Shown here: piece by piece, positions 8,817 through 18,686 of the stretch
Layout of the letters: every line of letters starts with the position of its first letter
Position numbering within the stretch: the first letter of the stretch is position 1
Assembly (NCBI GenBank): GCA_030147845.1
Contig: JASBUN010000003.1
Location: forward strand, 141,390 to 205,389
Length of the DNA stretch: 64,000 bases
Direction: 5' to 3'
Source of the DNA: Gammaproteobacteria bacterium
Lineage (GTDB): Bacteria; Pseudomonadota; Gammaproteobacteria; JASBUN01
Notes under the pieces: model-generated
Database searches by the model: none
Told to the model about the DNA's origin: nothing
Seen by the model: the letters and a program-made list of their open reading frames with translations, nothing else
Made by a program: the position numbers and the translations under genes

Positions 8817-10790
8817 TCAGCCTTTCAGCAGAACGTTTTCTGCGTGCTCGATTTGGGCTGGCGTGCCCAGCATGACGACCACATCACCTTCGAGCAGGCG
8901 CGCGCTTGGCTCCGGATTGCCAAGCCGCTGCCCACGATGACGTACCGCGGTGACGGTGATGCCCGGCAGCGACAACTGGCGCAGGGTCTTGCCGACCGCG
9001 TGTGCGCCGGCCGGCAATGTGACGGCGTGCAGGCGTTCGCGCGGGCCTTCAAGCTCGTCCAGCGCTACCGGGTCGCTGCCCGGAAAGAAGCGCCGCAACA
9101 TGCGGTATCGATCGGATCGTACCTGTTGGATGCGACGTACGATGGACGCTAGCGGGACGTCAAGCAGGTATAACAAATGCGACGCCAGCATCAGGCTGGC
9201 CTCCAGCGTTTCAGGAACGACTTCGGTCGCACCGCGTTGCTGCAACTCGTCCAGATGAGTGTCGTCCGCTGTGCGCACCAAAATGGGGATATCAGGACGA
9301 ATCGCACGCACGTTGGACACCAGTTTGAGTGCACCGTGAGGATCGTCGAACGTGATGACCAGTACGCGCGCGCGTTCGATGCCTGCCGCAGCCAAAACCT
9401 CCGGGTGGGTTGTGTCACCGTAGAACACGATATCACCGACTTGTCGCGCTTCGCGGATGCGGCTCGGGTCGAGATCGAGCGCGACGTGCCGGAAGCCTTC
9501 TTTTTCAATCAGCCGCGCCAGGTTTTGGCCGATACGTCCATATCCGCAGATCACGATGTGGTCGCTGAAATGTTTGCTCCCGGAGGCGATTTGATGTTCC
9601 ATTTGCGCCCGTGTGCTGAGATAGCTGCCGCTAAAAATATGTTTGGCGATTCGGCCGTTGAAGCGAATGATCAGCGGCGCGAAGGCCATACTAATCACCA
9701 GCGCGGCCAGCAAAATCTGCCCTTCTCTGGGTTGTATGAGTTGCGCTGCGATCGCTAACGACAATAGCGCAAACCCAAATTCGCCGCCTTGCGCCAGGAC
9801 CAGACCGGTACGCAAAGAGACTCCGGAATCGGCGCCGCCGATGCGACTAAGGACAGCGATCAGTACGGTCTTGATCAGGAAAATCGAAACGATTACAGCG
9901 ACTACCCAATGCCAGATATTGCCGAGCGAATGGATGTCCAGCAGCATGCCGACGGTGACGAAAAACAGCCCTAACAGCACATCGCGAAACGGCCGAATGT
10001 CGGCTTCCACTTGATGGCGATATTCCGTTTCGCCGAGCATTACGCCGGCGAGGAAGCCGCCGAGCGCATACGAGAGTCCGGCGAGTTGGGTGGCCCAGGC
10101 GGCCGTCAGGCTGACCAAAAGAACGGTTAACATAAATAGTTCGGACGAACGCGCCGAGGCGATTTCGCGAAACAAGGGCCGTAACAGCCAGTGGCCGAAT
10201 GCCAGCATGACAATAAAGGCGACGATGCCTTTGGCTAACGCCCACAGCAGTGGCGTAATGATATCGTGCGCGCCGGGTCCCGCCAGGATCGGAATCATGA
10301 TCAAGAACGGTATGACGGCGAGATCTTGAAACAGCAGCACGCCGACGGCGTTGCGCCCGTGGCGCGAATTTCGTTCCAGCTGCTCGGTCAACTGTTTGAT
10401 GACGATGGCGGTCGAAGACATGGCTAACACGCCGCCGGCTATCAGCGCGCCCTGCCAGCGCATTCCCAGCAGCCACGCCGCGCCACCGGCGATCAATGTG
10501 CTTGCCAGTACTTGCGCGCCGCCCAGGCCCAGTACCACGCCCTTCAGTGCAACGAGTTGGGCAAGCGAAAACTCCAGCCCAACCGTGAACAGTAGGAATA
10601 CGACGCCGAATTCGGCGATAAAGCGCGTGTCGGCGGTATCCGGTAGCCATTGCAGTCCGTGCGGGCCGACGATCATGCCGACGACGAGATAGCCGAGTAT
10701 GGGCGGCAGATGAAAGCGCCGGAAAGCGCCCACCGCCACGACCGAAACCGCCAAAAGGACGAGAATCTCCTGCAGAACGGTGTAATTCAT
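8817..10790 (-). CDS. CPA2 family K+(Na+)/H+ antiporter with TrkA-N and TrkA-C domains (YbaL/KefB-like)
   Basis: This 657-residue protein combines a CPA2 antiporter domain of about 380 residues and twelve or so hydrophobic segments with a cytoplasmic NAD-binding RCK domain (HIVICGYGRIGQNLARLI, around residue 410) and a C-terminal TrkA-C domain (around residues 570-655). The VGMIVGPHGL and FTVGLEFS stretches near the N-terminus are typical of Kef/YbaL proteins. It should exchange K+ or another monovalent cation for protons, gated by nucleotide or a metabolite bound to the RCK domain. No ancillary KefF/KefG-type quinone reductase lies beside it. The next gene on the same strand is an amidotransferase starting about 100 bases upstream. 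Confidence 0.92.
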   Translation of the reverse strand: MNYTVLQEILVLLAVSVVAVGAFRRFHLPPILGYLVVGMIVGPHGLQWLPDTADTRFIAEFGVVFLLFTVGLEFSLAQLVALKGVVLGLGGAQVLASTLIAGGAAWLLGMRWQGALIAGGVLAMSSTAIVIKQLTEQLERNSRHGRNAVGVLLFQDLAVIPFLIMIPILAGPGAHDIITPLLWALAKGIVAFIVMLAFGHWLLRPLFREIASARSSELFMLTVLLVSLTAAWATQLAGLSYALGGFLAGVMLGETEYRHQVEADIRPFRDVLLGLFFVTVGMLLDIHSLGNIWHWVVAVIVSIFLIKTVLIAVLSRIGGADSGVSLRTGLVLAQGGEFGFALLSLAIAAQLIQPREGQILLAALVISMAFAPLIIRFNGRIAKHIFSGSYLSTRAQMEHQIASGSKHFSDHIVICGYGRIGQNLARLIEKEGFRHVALDLDPSRIREARQVGDIVFYGDTTHPEVLAAAGIERARVLVITFDDPHGALKLVSNVRAIRPDIPILVRTADDTHLDELQQRGATEVVPETLEASLMLASHLLYLLDVPLASIVRRIQQVRSDRYRMLRRFFPGSDPVALDELEGPRERLHAVTLPAGAHAVGKTLRQLSLPGITVTAVRHRGQRLGNPEPSARLLEGDVVVMLGTPAQIEHAENVLLKG

Positions 10791-10889
10791 GGCTGTCCGG
10801 TGGTCATATTAGGCATGATTCAAGAATACCAGTGCGGTGGGCGTGGCGGTACGGCCGGTGTAGGCCGCGCCATCAACGGTTCGCGGGGA

Positions 10890-11669
10890 TCAGAGATCGA
10901 ATAGTTCCGGCGGCTGTTCCGGATCCAAAATCAAAATGCTGTGTTCGGGTAACGCCTGCCAATATTCGCTTTCAGTGAGGCGTTCCGAGGCGATCAATTG
11001 GGCATTGGGGAAAGTATCGTCGTCGGTGGTGTAGTACAACGATGGGCAAACGTCGTTGATGGCGTGACGCGCGGCATAAAACGCTTCGCCGTCACAGACG
11101 ATCAGATTCAGCATGGCAGGTGTCTCGCCGATGTACTCGCCTAATAGTTCGAACATGGCAGCGATGCCGCCATCGATCGACAGGTCCTCGTTTTGGTGCA
11201 GCACATGCCGCAACAGCGCGAACAAAAACTCGGAATCGGTATTGCCACGCACCTCGGCCTGAATTTCCGGATCAATGTAGCGGTGCAGGATTGGGCGTAG
11301 CGTGGTTTCAAAGTCGCGGATGAAACCGTTATGCATGAACAGTAGTTCATCATCCCAAAATGGCTGTGTATTGCTGACGCTGGTCGGCAGCATATCGGTT
11401 GCGCTGCGTACGTTGGCCAACCATAGATCCGCGCTCAGAGCGTGGCCGAGATGGCGCAGATTGCAGTCCGACCAGATCGGTTGCGGATTAAGGTAAACCG
11501 CCGGGCTGCCTTCGTTGGTGTACCAACCAATTCCAAAGCCATCGGCATTGACCGTGGTGTAGCAGGTCTCTTGCGGGTGACGGGCTTGTTCGATCATATT
11601 AAAACGAGGCTCGAGCAGAAACTGCTCAAGTTGAATCTCGGGACCTAGGTATGCGGCCATCCGGCACAT
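10890..11669 (-). CDS. Class II glutamine amidotransferase (YafJ/EgtC-like)
   Basis: This 259-residue protein begins MCRMAAYLG, so removal of Met exposes the catalytic Cys2 of N-terminal nucleophile amidohydrolases. The later GIGWYTNEGSP, RSATD, FMHNGFI and RGNTDSEFLFALLRH segments are typical of the YafJ / EgtC group of stand-alone glutaminase domains. The predicted activity is glutamine hydrolysis or a related gamma-glutamyl amide hydrolysis; no synthetase domain is attached. I chose the ATG at 11669 (after GGGGGAG) because it puts Cys at position 2; an upstream in-frame ATG at 11723 would bury it. No ergothioneine genes are adjacent, so a role in that pathway is not supported. Confidence 0.88.
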   Translation of the reverse strand: MCRMAAYLGPEIQLEQFLLEPRFNMIEQARHPQETCYTTVNADGFGIGWYTNEGSPAVYLNPQPIWSDCNLRHLGHALSADLWLANVRSATDMLPTSVSNTQPFWDDELLFMHNGFIRDFETTLRPILHRYIDPEIQAEVRGNTDSEFLFALLRHVLHQNEDLSIDGGIAAMFELLGEYIGETPAMLNLIVCDGEAFYAARHAINDVCPSLYYTTDDDTFPNAQLIASERLTESEYWQALPEHSILILDPEQPPELFDL

Positions 11670-11816
11670 GGCGTGCTCCCCCGTTACAGCTGCCTTGGCG
11701 CTGTCAGTGCTCCATTCTTGCACTCTAGTATGCAGAAAGAGAGCGGCCGTGCATATAGAGAACTTTACGCCCTTTTTTGCCGCGCACCGGCGGGGAGCGT
11801 GTGGAGTAGGAACGTA

Positions 11817-12893
11817 TCAATTCGATAGCGCGATGCTCTTTATTTGGGCGTAGATGCGCATGCCTGGCATAAGCTGCATACGGTCGAACGATTTTCGGGT
11901 GATCCTGGCCAATAACGGTGCGCTGCCGGCGCGCATGCGTACCAGGGTGCGGCCGCCGTTCTCGTGGGCGATATCCTCAATGGTCGCCTCCAGAATATTT
12001 AACACGCTGCTGTCGGTTGCGCGTGAGCGGGCGAGGCTGACGTCTCGCGCTTGAATCAGTACACGTACTTTGCCACCGACAGCGGCGTCGTGTTGCGCGA
12101 CACTGAGTTCGCCGCCATCGAACTGCAGACGGGTGAGCTGGTAGCGCGGTTCATGGTCGGCCACCGTCGTTTCGAGCGCGACGCTGGCGTCGGTGGTATG
12201 GGCCAGCGGCAGGTCGAGACGCGGCAAAATATCCAACAACGCCCCTGCCGCCTGAATCCGGCCGTTCGACATCAATATCAGATGGTCGGCGAGATGCACG
12301 ATTTCGTCCACCGAATGCGTGACATACATCAATGGTATGGACAATTCTTGATGCAGTGCTTCCAGATACGGCAGAATTTCCGCTTTGCGTTGCGCATCCA
12401 AAGACGCCATCGGTTCGTCCATCAACAGCAGGCATGGTTGCCGCAGCAGCGCCCGCCCGATAGCGACGCGCTGTTGCTCGCCGCCGGAGAGATTATGTGG
12501 ATGGCGTTGCAGTAGATGCCCGATCCCCAGCAGTTCTACGGTACGTTGCCACACCGACGGATCGTGCGCCTGACTGCTGCGTCGCGCGCCAAACTGTAGG
12601 TTGTCTTGGACCGATAGGTGCGGGAAGAGGCGGCCATCCTGGAAAACGTAGCCGATGGCCCTTTTGTGCGGTGGTACGAAGATGCGCTGCGCGTCATGGT
12701 GCCAAAGCATATCACCCACGCGAAGATAGCCGCGTGCGTGCTTTTCGAGTCCGGCGAGGCAGCGCAATAGCGTTGTTTTGCCGCTGCCGGATGGCCCGAA
12801 TATGCCCAACACACCACGTGCGGGCCCCTCGATACGCACGTCCAGGCGGAAATCGCCATGGTCGAGCGTAAACTCGGCGGTCAATCCGTTCAT
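11817..12893 (-). CDS. modC: Molybdate ABC transporter ATP-binding protein
   Basis: This 358-residue ATPase powers molybdate import. It has a Walker A (GPSGSGKTT), a Q-loop (GYVFQDGRLFPHL), the ABC signature (LSGGEQQRVAIGRALL), a Walker B (LLLMDEPMASLD) and an H-loop (MYVTHSVDE). The C-terminal 70 or so residues resemble a TOBE/Mop-like domain that can bind molybdate and regulate transport. Its start overlaps the end of modB by four bases (ATGA-type coupling), confirming one transcript. modA is not directly upstream of modB as usual, but lies beyond a porin gene on the other strand. Confidence 0.95.
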   Translation of the reverse strand: MNGLTAEFTLDHGDFRLDVRIEGPARGVLGIFGPSGSGKTTLLRCLAGLEKHARGYLRVGDMLWHHDAQRIFVPPHKRAIGYVFQDGRLFPHLSVQDNLQFGARRSSQAHDPSVWQRTVELLGIGHLLQRHPHNLSGGEQQRVAIGRALLRQPCLLLMDEPMASLDAQRKAEILPYLEALHQELSIPLMYVTHSVDEIVHLADHLILMSNGRIQAAGALLDILPRLDLPLAHTTDASVALETTVADHEPRYQLTRLQFDGGELSVAQHDAAVGGKVRVLIQARDVSLARSRATDSSVLNILEATIEDIAHENGGRTLVRMRAGSAPLLARITRKSFDRMQLMPGMRIYAQIKSIALSN

Positions 12894-13570
12894 CGACCAA
12901 CAACCGTACGCCAGCGCCGGTTAAGGCGGTAGACGAGAAACAAGGCCGCGAACGAGAACAGCAACAGGCCTGCGGAGAGCAAGTGCGCTTGGCTATACTC
13001 AAGCGCTTCCACGTGGTCATAGATGGCAATGGAGACGACCTGCGTTTTATCTGGGATATTTCCGCCAATCATGAGAACGACACCGAACTCGCCAACGGTA
13101 TGTGCGAACCCGAGCGTTACCGCGGTAATAAATCCGCTTCTAGCCATTGGCAGTACCACGCTGACAAAGCGGTCGAGCGTGCCGGCGCCCAGGGTCGCCG
13201 CGGCCTCGATCCAGCGGTCGCCGACGGTTTCAAACGTGTTCTGTAACGGTTGCACGACGAAGGGTAGCGAATAGAGTACCGAGCCCAGTACCAATCCGGC
13301 AAACGTGAACGCCAACCCGTGTCCGGTGAGTGCCCGCCATGGTCCGCCGATGACACCGTCGGGCGCGAGGCCGATCAGTAGGTAAAATCCCAGTACCGTT
13401 GGTGGTAGCACCAGTGGTAGCGCGACGACCGCCTCGATAGCGGCCTTAAATCGCACCCGTGTGCGTGCAAGCCACCATGCCAGTGGTGTGCCAATCAGCA
13501 GCAACACGATGCTGCTGATGGTCGCCAGCTTTAACGTGATCCATAGTGGCGTCCAATTCATTGCGCTCAT
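12890..13570 (-). CDS. modB: Molybdate ABC transporter permease
   Basis: This 226-residue inner-membrane permease has five or six hydrophobic segments, the opening PLWITLKLATISSIVLLLIGTPLAWWLART seen in ModB, and the cytoplasmic EAA loop in the form EAAATLGAGTLDRFVSVVLPMA, which docks onto ModC. The following GFAHTVGEFGVVLMIGGNIP segment is very characteristic of ModB. It overlaps modC by four bases. Upstream is a stretch of about 250 bases shared with the divergent porin gene, which probably holds the promoters of both. Confidence 0.95.
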   Translation of the reverse strand: MSAMNWTPLWITLKLATISSIVLLLIGTPLAWWLARTRVRFKAAIEAVVALPLVLPPTVLGFYLLIGLAPDGVIGGPWRALTGHGLAFTFAGLVLGSVLYSLPFVVQPLQNTFETVGDRWIEAAATLGAGTLDRFVSVVLPMARSGFITAVTLGFAHTVGEFGVVLMIGGNIPDKTQVVSIAIYDHVEALEYSQAHLLSAGLLLFSFAALFLVYRLNRRWRTVVGR

Positions 13571-13827
13571 CCCAACCCCGATCTATGGCGATATGTTCTT
13601 GAACCCTCGCTGTTTCGCCGCGTTCCGCTTGGCCTCGATTCGCTTTATCGAACAAATCAGCGTTCCGTTGCTGCTTGGCGTGCAGCCGATTCCGCGCAAG
13701 CAATGTAACAGAAACTTCACCGCGGCATAACCGAACCTTCATGTTCGGCCGCCACTATGGGCGCTCTTTGGAGGCGCCCGCCGGTCACGCCGGCTGCGCC
13801 TTTGTTGTGACAATATCGGAGGTTGAT
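13571..13827. promoter_or_regulatory. Divergent intergenic region between modB and the porin gene
   Basis: This 257-base region separates modBC (leftward) from the porin gene (rightward) and should hold both promoters. A hairpin with GGGCGC at 13759-13764 and GCGCCC at 13774-13779 lies in the porin leader, about 50 bases before its start. The porin has a clear GGAGG at 13818-13822. I could not identify a convincing ModE-type operator by eye. Confidence 0.4.
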
Positions 13828-14892
13828 ATGAAAAAGAAAGTTGTATGCGCGGCGGTTGCTGCATTGGTCATGGGACCGACGATCGCCAGCGCTTACGAGA
13901 TTCTGGGGAATAAATTAGAAGTTTATGGCAAGGTCCATGTTTCGGCGGACTATGACAATAATGATCGTGCTGCACCCAATTCGCAGAAAGATTTCAGCTT
14001 TTCTAGTAATGCGAGTCGGATCGGTTTCAAGGGTCAGTACGACCTCACATCGGATATGACGCTGTTGTGGCAGATTGAGCAGGAAATCAATTTTGACCAG
14101 GGGAAAGATACCTGGGCCACGCGTAACACTTTTGCCGGCCTCAAAGGTAGTTATGGCACGATCTTGGGTGGGATTTACGACACGCCCTATAAGTCGCTGG
14201 CGGGAAAGTGGGGGCTGTTCGGCGATACCATCGGCGATCGTCGTGCCATACTCGGCGCCGATGCGCTCAGTGGCAACAAGATGAATCAGCGCGGTAAGAA
14301 TGCGCTGCTATATATGAACAAGTTTGGGCCACTCAAACTCAACGCCATGTATTCGACTGATGGTGGCAACAGCAATCCGGGTGGTATCGACAACAACAAT
14401 AAAGACATGGAGAGCGTGTCGCTGGTTTACAAGCAGGGCCCGGTGTTTCTGGATGCCGCCTATGAGAAATGGAAAGATCTGTCGGGCTACGGTCGGGTTA
14501 AGGGTTGGCGTGTAGCGGGGGGATACAACTTCGGTGCGGCGAAAATCGGCGCTATCTACGAAGACATCACCGCCGACTCGCGCGCGTCGATCGACCGTAA
14601 AGCCTGGGGTTTGAACGGTTCGGTCAAAATTAGCGCAAAGTCGGATATCCGAGTGCAGTATATGCAGGCCGGCGATTATCAGGGGGTGTCGAATTCGGGC
14701 GCCAAGATGGCCAGTATTGGGATTTTCCGAAAGATCAATAAGCAGGCGCAAATCTATGCGGCTTATACGCAAACCAAGAACGACAGCAACGCCAAGTATC
14801 AGGCGGTCGATGGTGGCCACGGCGATGAAGTGAAAACCGATTTGGGCGGCACACCAAGTGCGGTATCGGTGGGATTTATGTTAAAGTTTTGA
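13828..14892 (+). CDS. Gram-negative outer membrane porin
   Basis: This 354-residue general porin has a signal peptide (Met-Lys-Lys-Lys start, hydrophobic core, cleavage near Ala-Ser-Ala at about residue 21), followed by the porin opening YEILGNKLEVYGKVHVSADY. Alternating beta-strand patterns continue to the end, with many Gly and Asn in turns, and the protein finishes with SVGFMLKF, whose final Phe is the outer-membrane assembly signal. The segment NTFAGLKGSYGTILGGIYDTPYKS matches the inward-folded loop region of trimeric porins of the OmpC/porin_4 type. The ATG at 13828 follows GGAGG by five bases. It is placed on the opposite strand between modB and modA, so it may supply anions including molybdate, but that is inference from position alone. 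Confidence 0.9.
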   Translation: MKKKVVCAAVAALVMGPTIASAYEILGNKLEVYGKVHVSADYDNNDRAAPNSQKDFSFSSNASRIGFKGQYDLTSDMTLLWQIEQEINFDQGKDTWATRNTFAGLKGSYGTILGGIYDTPYKSLAGKWGLFGDTIGDRRAILGADALSGNKMNQRGKNALLYMNKFGPLKLNAMYSTDGGNSNPGGIDNNNKDMESVSLVYKQGPVFLDAAYEKWKDLSGYGRVKGWRVAGGYNFGAAKIGAIYEDITADSRASIDRKAWGLNGSVKISAKSDIRVQYMQAGDYQGVSNSGAKMASIGIFRKINKQAQIYAAYTQTKNDSNAKYQAVDGGHGDEVKTDLGGTPSAVSVGFMLKF

Positions 14893-14988
14893 GTGCTTGC
14901 GGCCGGCTTGGTTGGCGCGCGATATCCTGTCGGGGCATGGACGCTCCGGCGGTTTTTGTTTTGATTACTGTACTTACGGTAAAGACCG

Positions 14989-15753
14989 CTAGGGTAACGC
15001 GTAGCCTTGTCGGCTGATTTCAGCGCGTGCTTGCTTGGAGCGCAAAAACGCGGTGAAGGCGTGCGCTGCAGCATTTCCTTGGGCACGCTTGAGAGTCACG
15101 GCCTGCTGTTCGATAGGCGTATACATTTGTTGCGGCACCAGCCAAAGGCTACCGGACCTCCGGTTGCCGTTCGCCAGGGTGATCTGTGCAAGGGCGATGA
15201 AGCCGGCATCGGCGTTTCCGGTAGAGACGAATTGCCAGGTCTGGCCGACGTCCTCACCACGCACGATGCGCCCGGAGTATTGCTGCCAGACATACATCTT
15301 TTGTAGCACTTGTTGCGCGGCCGCGCCGTATGGCGCGGTCTTGGGATTGGCAATAGCCAGCTTCTGAATGCTGCTGCCGCGCAGCACTGCGCCCGCTGTG
15401 TCCACCAACCCCGATTTCGGGCTCCACAGGGCCAGACGGCCGATGGCGTAGGTGAAGCGGCTGCCTTTTAACGCTACGCCTTCGCTTTCAAGTAGCTTTG
15501 GACGTCGCTTGTCTGCGGCCAGGAATACGTCGTAAGGCGCACCATGCCGGATTTGTGCATAGAGTTTTCCGGTCGAACCGGCGCTCAGCAGCACCTTATC
15601 GTGGCTTTCCTGCTCGAATTGATGCGCGAGTATTTTACTGGTGGCGAGGAAGTTGGCGGCTACCGCCACGGTTACCGTTTGTGCGGATACAGCGGTGCTG
15701 GCCAAACATGCGGTTGCCAACAGGGCGACAAAGTTGGACAAAGAGTGACGCAT
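14989..15753 (-). CDS. modA: Molybdate ABC transporter substrate-binding protein
   Basis: This 254-residue periplasmic protein has a signal peptide ending near AVSAQ, then VTVAVAANFLATSKILAHQFEQ, where the AAN motif contributes to oxyanion binding in ModA. GSTGKLYAQIRHGAPYDVFLAADKRRPKLL and IANPKTAPYGAAAQQVL are also classical ModA segments. I use the ATG at 15753, preceded by ACGGAG; the in-frame ATG at 15786 lies close to the argF stop. It follows argF after about 60 bases, so it may be transcribed with arginine genes rather than with modBC, from which it is separated by the porin. Confidence 0.93.
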   Translation of the reverse strand: MRHSLSNFVALLATACLASTAVSAQTVTVAVAANFLATSKILAHQFEQESHDKVLLSAGSTGKLYAQIRHGAPYDVFLAADKRRPKLLESEGVALKGSRFTYAIGRLALWSPKSGLVDTAGAVLRGSSIQKLAIANPKTAPYGAAAQQVLQKMYVWQQYSGRIVRGEDVGQTWQFVSTGNADAGFIALAQITLANGNRRSGSLWLVPQQMYTPIEQQAVTLKRAQGNAAAHAFTAFLRSKQARAEISRQGYALP

Positions 15754-15810
15754 CGGACGGCTCCGTGGGTTTGATGTTAGCCTCATGCGCGCTGCTGCGG
15801 CCGCACACGT

Positions 15811-16713
15811 TTAGACCATCAGAAATTCTAATAACGCCTTCTGTGCATGTAGACGGTTTTCGGCCTCGTCCCAAACTGCGCTTTTCGGCCCGTCGATGAC
15901 TGCAGCGTCGACTTCCTCGCCGCGATGCGCAGGCAGGCAGTGCATGAACAATGCGTCTGTGGAGGTCAGTTGCATCAGTTCAGGTGTCACCATGTAGCCT
16001 TGGAATGCGGTATTGCGTTCCACGCGCTCGTCCTCCTGGCCCATGCTGGTCCAGACGTCCGTGACCACTAGATCCGCGTCGCGGACAGCGTCTTTGGGAT
16101 CGCGCACGATCTGTGCGTGATCGCGCCCGCTACTGAGAATATCGGCATCGGGATCGAAGCCCTCTGGGCAGGCGACATTGAGCTTAAAGTCGAACTGACG
16201 TGCGGCATTGATATAGGAGTGGCACATATTGTTACCGTCGCCGATCCACGCGACGGTGCGCCCGCGGATGTCACCACGATGTTCGATAAACGTCTGCACG
16301 TCGGCAAGAAGCTGGCACGGGTGATAGACGTCGGTCAGGGCGTTTATCACTGGGACGGAAGAATATTCTGCGAACAACTCCAGCTTCTCATGTTCGTAGG
16401 TACGAATCATGACCGCGTCAACCATGCGCGATAGCACACGTGCGCTGTCTTCGATCAGTTCGCCACGTCCAAGCTGCGTGTCGCGTGGCGACAGAAAGAT
16501 GGCTTGGCCGCCAAACTGGATCATCGCGGTTTCAAACGACACGCGTGTGCGCGTCGACGATTTCTCGAACACCATCGCCAGCGTGCGATTCTTCAGTGGT
16601 TCGTAGATTTCGCCGGCGCGTTGCATGGCCTTAAGCTCGATGGCGCGCTTGATCAGTGCGCCGAGTTCGTCGGCAGACATATCCATGAGGGTGAGGAAGT
16701 GACGAAGCGCCAT
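15811..16713 (-). CDS. argF: Ornithine carbamoyltransferase
   Basis: This 300-residue enzyme makes citrulline from ornithine and carbamoyl phosphate in arginine synthesis. The carbamoyl-phosphate motif [12 protein letters not shown] is near residue 50, followed by [11 protein letters not shown] and, near the C-terminus, the ornithine-binding [13 protein letters not shown]. Length is that of anabolic OTCases in proteobacteria. It lies 16 bases downstream of argD, so the two are probably an operon; argG is elsewhere in the window, at 33445. Confidence 0.97.
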   Translation of the reverse strand: MALRHFLTLMDMSADELGALIKRAIELKAMQRAGEIYEPLKNRTLAMVFEKSSTRTRVSFETAMIQFGGQAIFLSPRDTQLGRGELIEDSARVLSRMVDAVMIRTYEHEKLELFAEYSSVPVINALTDVYHPCQLLADVQTFIEHRGDIRGRTVAWIGDGNNMCHSYINAARQFDFKLNVACPEGFDPDADILSSGRDHAQIVRDPKDAVRDADLVVTDVWTSMGQEDERVERNTAFQGYMVTPELMQLTSTDALFMHCLPAHRGEEVDAAVIDGPKSAVWDEAENRLHAQKALLEFLMV

Positions 16714-16729
16714 GGTGTTTCGTTTCCCG

Positions 16730-17908
16730 CTATTGTGCCTGAAGAAATCGGCGCACTAATGCGCTGACAGTGTCTACGATACGTTCGGCTTCGCTGTCGT
16801 CGATGACCAGCGGCGGCAACAGGCGTATCGAACGCTCGGCGGTGACGTTGATCAGCAGTCTTTCGGACAGCGCTTGCTGCACAAGCACCGCGCATGGACG
16901 ATCTAATTCGATAGCCATCATGAGCCCCTTGCCGCGAATGGCAATCACGCCGGCTAGACCCGCGAGGTTGCCGCGGAAGGCGTCAAGCATGCGCCGGCCC
17001 AGTTCAGCTGCCCGATGCCGTAAGCGCTGCGTCTCAAGCGTCTCGATTACCGCCAGGGCGGCACTGCAGGCCAGTGGATTGCCGCCAAATGTCGATCCGT
17101 GGTTGCCGGGTTGGAAAAGTTCGCCCGCCGCGCCGCGCGCCAGACACGCGCCGATGGGTACGCCGTTGCCGAGTCCCTTGGCCAGCGTCATGACATCGGG
17201 AACCACGTCGCTGTGTTGAAAGGCAAACCATTCGCCCGTGCGGCCCATGCCTGTCTGTATTTCGTCGAGCATCATCAACCAACCGTGCTCATCGCAAATT
17301 TGCCGCACGCCGGCGAGGTAGCCGTCATCGGGTACGCGTACGCCGCCTTCGCCTTGGACCGGTTCGACCAGCATGGCTACCACGTTGTGGCTGTTCTTGG
17401 CGATGGCGCGCAGCGACTCCAGGTCGCCGAAGCGCGCACGCACGAAACCTTGCACCAACGGTTCGAAGCCGGCCTGAACCTTGCGGCTTGCAGTGGCGCT
17501 GAGCGTGGCCAGGGTGCGGCCGTGAAAGCTGCCTTCACAGACCACGATCTGCGGCACATTAATGTCACGCTGGTGTCCGTATAGGCGCGCTAGTTTGATG
17601 GCCGCTTCGTTGGCTTCGGCGCCGGAATTGCAGAAAAACACCTTGTCCATGCCGCTCAGGGACGCTAGACGTTCCCCCAGGCTTTGTTGTAGGCGCACGC
17701 CGTACAAATTGGAGGTATGTAAGAGCGTGGTTGCTTGTTCGCACAATGCTCGCGCGACCGCCGGGTGTGCGTGGCCCAAACCGCACACGGCGATGCCGCT
17801 GATTGCGTCAAGGTAACGTTCGCCGCTTTCGTCCACAAGCCAAGCACCTTCGCCGCTTGCGAAGGTGACGGGTAAACGTGCGTAAGTATGCATTAATGCG
17901 CCTGGCAT
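16730..17908 (-). CDS. argD: Acetylornithine aminotransferase
   Basis: This 392-residue PLP enzyme transfers an amino group from glutamate to N-acetylglutamate semialdehyde. Features are [54 protein letters not shown] and [14 protein letters not shown], in which the Lys forms the Schiff base with PLP, and finally [19 protein letters not shown]. The start ATG at 17908 has AAGGCGAG before it. An intrinsic-terminator-like hairpin with a T run sits just upstream of that ribosome-binding site, which could attenuate expression. It could also serve succinyl-diaminopimelate transamination, as in other bacteria. Confidence 0.95.
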   Translation of the reverse strand: MPGALMHTYARLPVTFASGEGAWLVDESGERYLDAISGIAVCGLGHAHPAVARALCEQATTLLHTSNLYGVRLQQSLGERLASLSGMDKVFFCNSGAEANEAAIKLARLYGHQRDINVPQIVVCEGSFHGRTLATLSATASRKVQAGFEPLVQGFVRARFGDLESLRAIAKNSHNVVAMLVEPVQGEGGVRVPDDGYLAGVRQICDEHGWLMMLDEIQTGMGRTGEWFAFQHSDVVPDVMTLAKGLGNGVPIGACLARGAAGELFQPGNHGSTFGGNPLACSAALAVIETLETQRLRHRAAELGRRMLDAFRGNLAGLAGVIAIRGKGLMMAIELDRPCAVLVQQALSERLLINVTAERSIRLLPPLVIDDSEAERIVDTVSALVRRFLQAQ

Positions 17909-17920
17909 GCTCGCCTTTCC

Positions 17921-17949
17921 AAAAATAAAAACAGCCCAGAAAGTGGGCC
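17921..17949 (-). terminator. Intrinsic terminator or attenuator in the argD leader
   Basis: On the minus strand a GCCCA/TGGGC stem (17934-17948) is followed by TGTTTTTATTTTT (17933-17921). The T run ends only about a dozen bases before the argD start codon, so this may end sodB transcripts or attenuate argD transcription. Confidence 0.6.
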
Positions 17950-18024
17950 GCTCACCAAGGTAAGCTTACAATGGTAAGGCGAATGTGTCGCGCAATCAAA
18001 CCGGTGGTTACCGCCTAACGGCAA

Positions 18025-18051
18025 ACGGGGGAATCGCCATGATTCCCCCGT
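18025..18051 (-). terminator. Perfect 11-base inverted repeat downstream of sodB
   Basis: ACGGGGGAATC and GATTCCCCCGT form a perfect 11-base stem around a five-base loop, 53 bases after the sodB stop. On the minus strand it is followed only by TTTG, so it may be a weak terminator or an RNA-stabilising 3' hairpin. Confidence 0.5.
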
Positions 18052-18104
18052 CTTCCAGATCACCGTGCACCCGTGTTGTGGGCGTAGGCTACCGCCGTGA
18101 GCAA

Positions 18105-18686
18105 TCAGCCGAATTGCTTACCGATGAAATCCCAGTTGACCAAATTCCAGTACGCTTCGACATACTTCGGACGTGCGTTCCGGTAGTCGATGTAGTAGGC
18201 ATGCTCCCAAACGTCACAGGTCATGACCGGCGTTTTTCCGCCTGTCATCGGGTTGGCGGCGTTGCTGGTGTTGGCGATCTCGACCGAGCCATCGCTATTT
18301 TTTACCAGCCAGGTCCAGCCCGAACCAAAATTGGTGGCCGCCGATGTGCTGAATTTCTCCTTGAAGGCGTCGAACGAACCAAACGCCTTGTCGATGGCCT
18401 GCGCCAACGCACCGCTCGGTTTGCCACCGCCTTTCGGGCTCAGGCAGTTCCAGTAAAAGGTGTGATTCCAGACCTGCGCGGCGTTATTGAACACGCCGCC
18501 TGCCGGTGCTTTCTTGATAATGTCTTCGAGCGACATTTTCTCGAACTCGGTGCCGGCGACGAGTTTGTTCAGATTGGTTACGTAGGTCGCATGGTGTTTC
18601 CCGTAGTGGTATTCGAGTGTCTCGGCTGAGATATGCGGCTCGAGCGCATTTTTGGCGTAGGGAAGTTCGGGAAGTTCGTGAGCCAT
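18105..18686 (-). CDS. sodB: Iron superoxide dismutase
   Basis: This 193-residue enzyme dismutates superoxide in the cytoplasm. The N-terminal [18 protein letters not shown] and [11 protein letters not shown] segments give the first metal His residues, [17 protein letters not shown] gives the second His and the Gln placement typical of Fe-type enzymes, and [19 protein letters not shown] supplies the Asp and the last His. The ATG at 18686 follows AAGGAG. A perfect hairpin lies after its stop. The divergent side is a 460-base gap before the hydantoinase-like gene. Confidence 0.96.
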   Translation of the reverse strand: MAHELPELPYAKNALEPHISAETLEYHYGKHHATYVTNLNKLVAGTEFEKMSLEDIIKKAPAGGVFNNAAQVWNHTFYWNCLSPKGGGKPSGALAQAIDKAFGSFDAFKEKFSTSAATNFGSGWTWLVKNSDGSVEIANTSNAANPMTGGKTPVMTCDVWEHAYYIDYRNARPKYVEAYWNLVNWDFIGKQFG

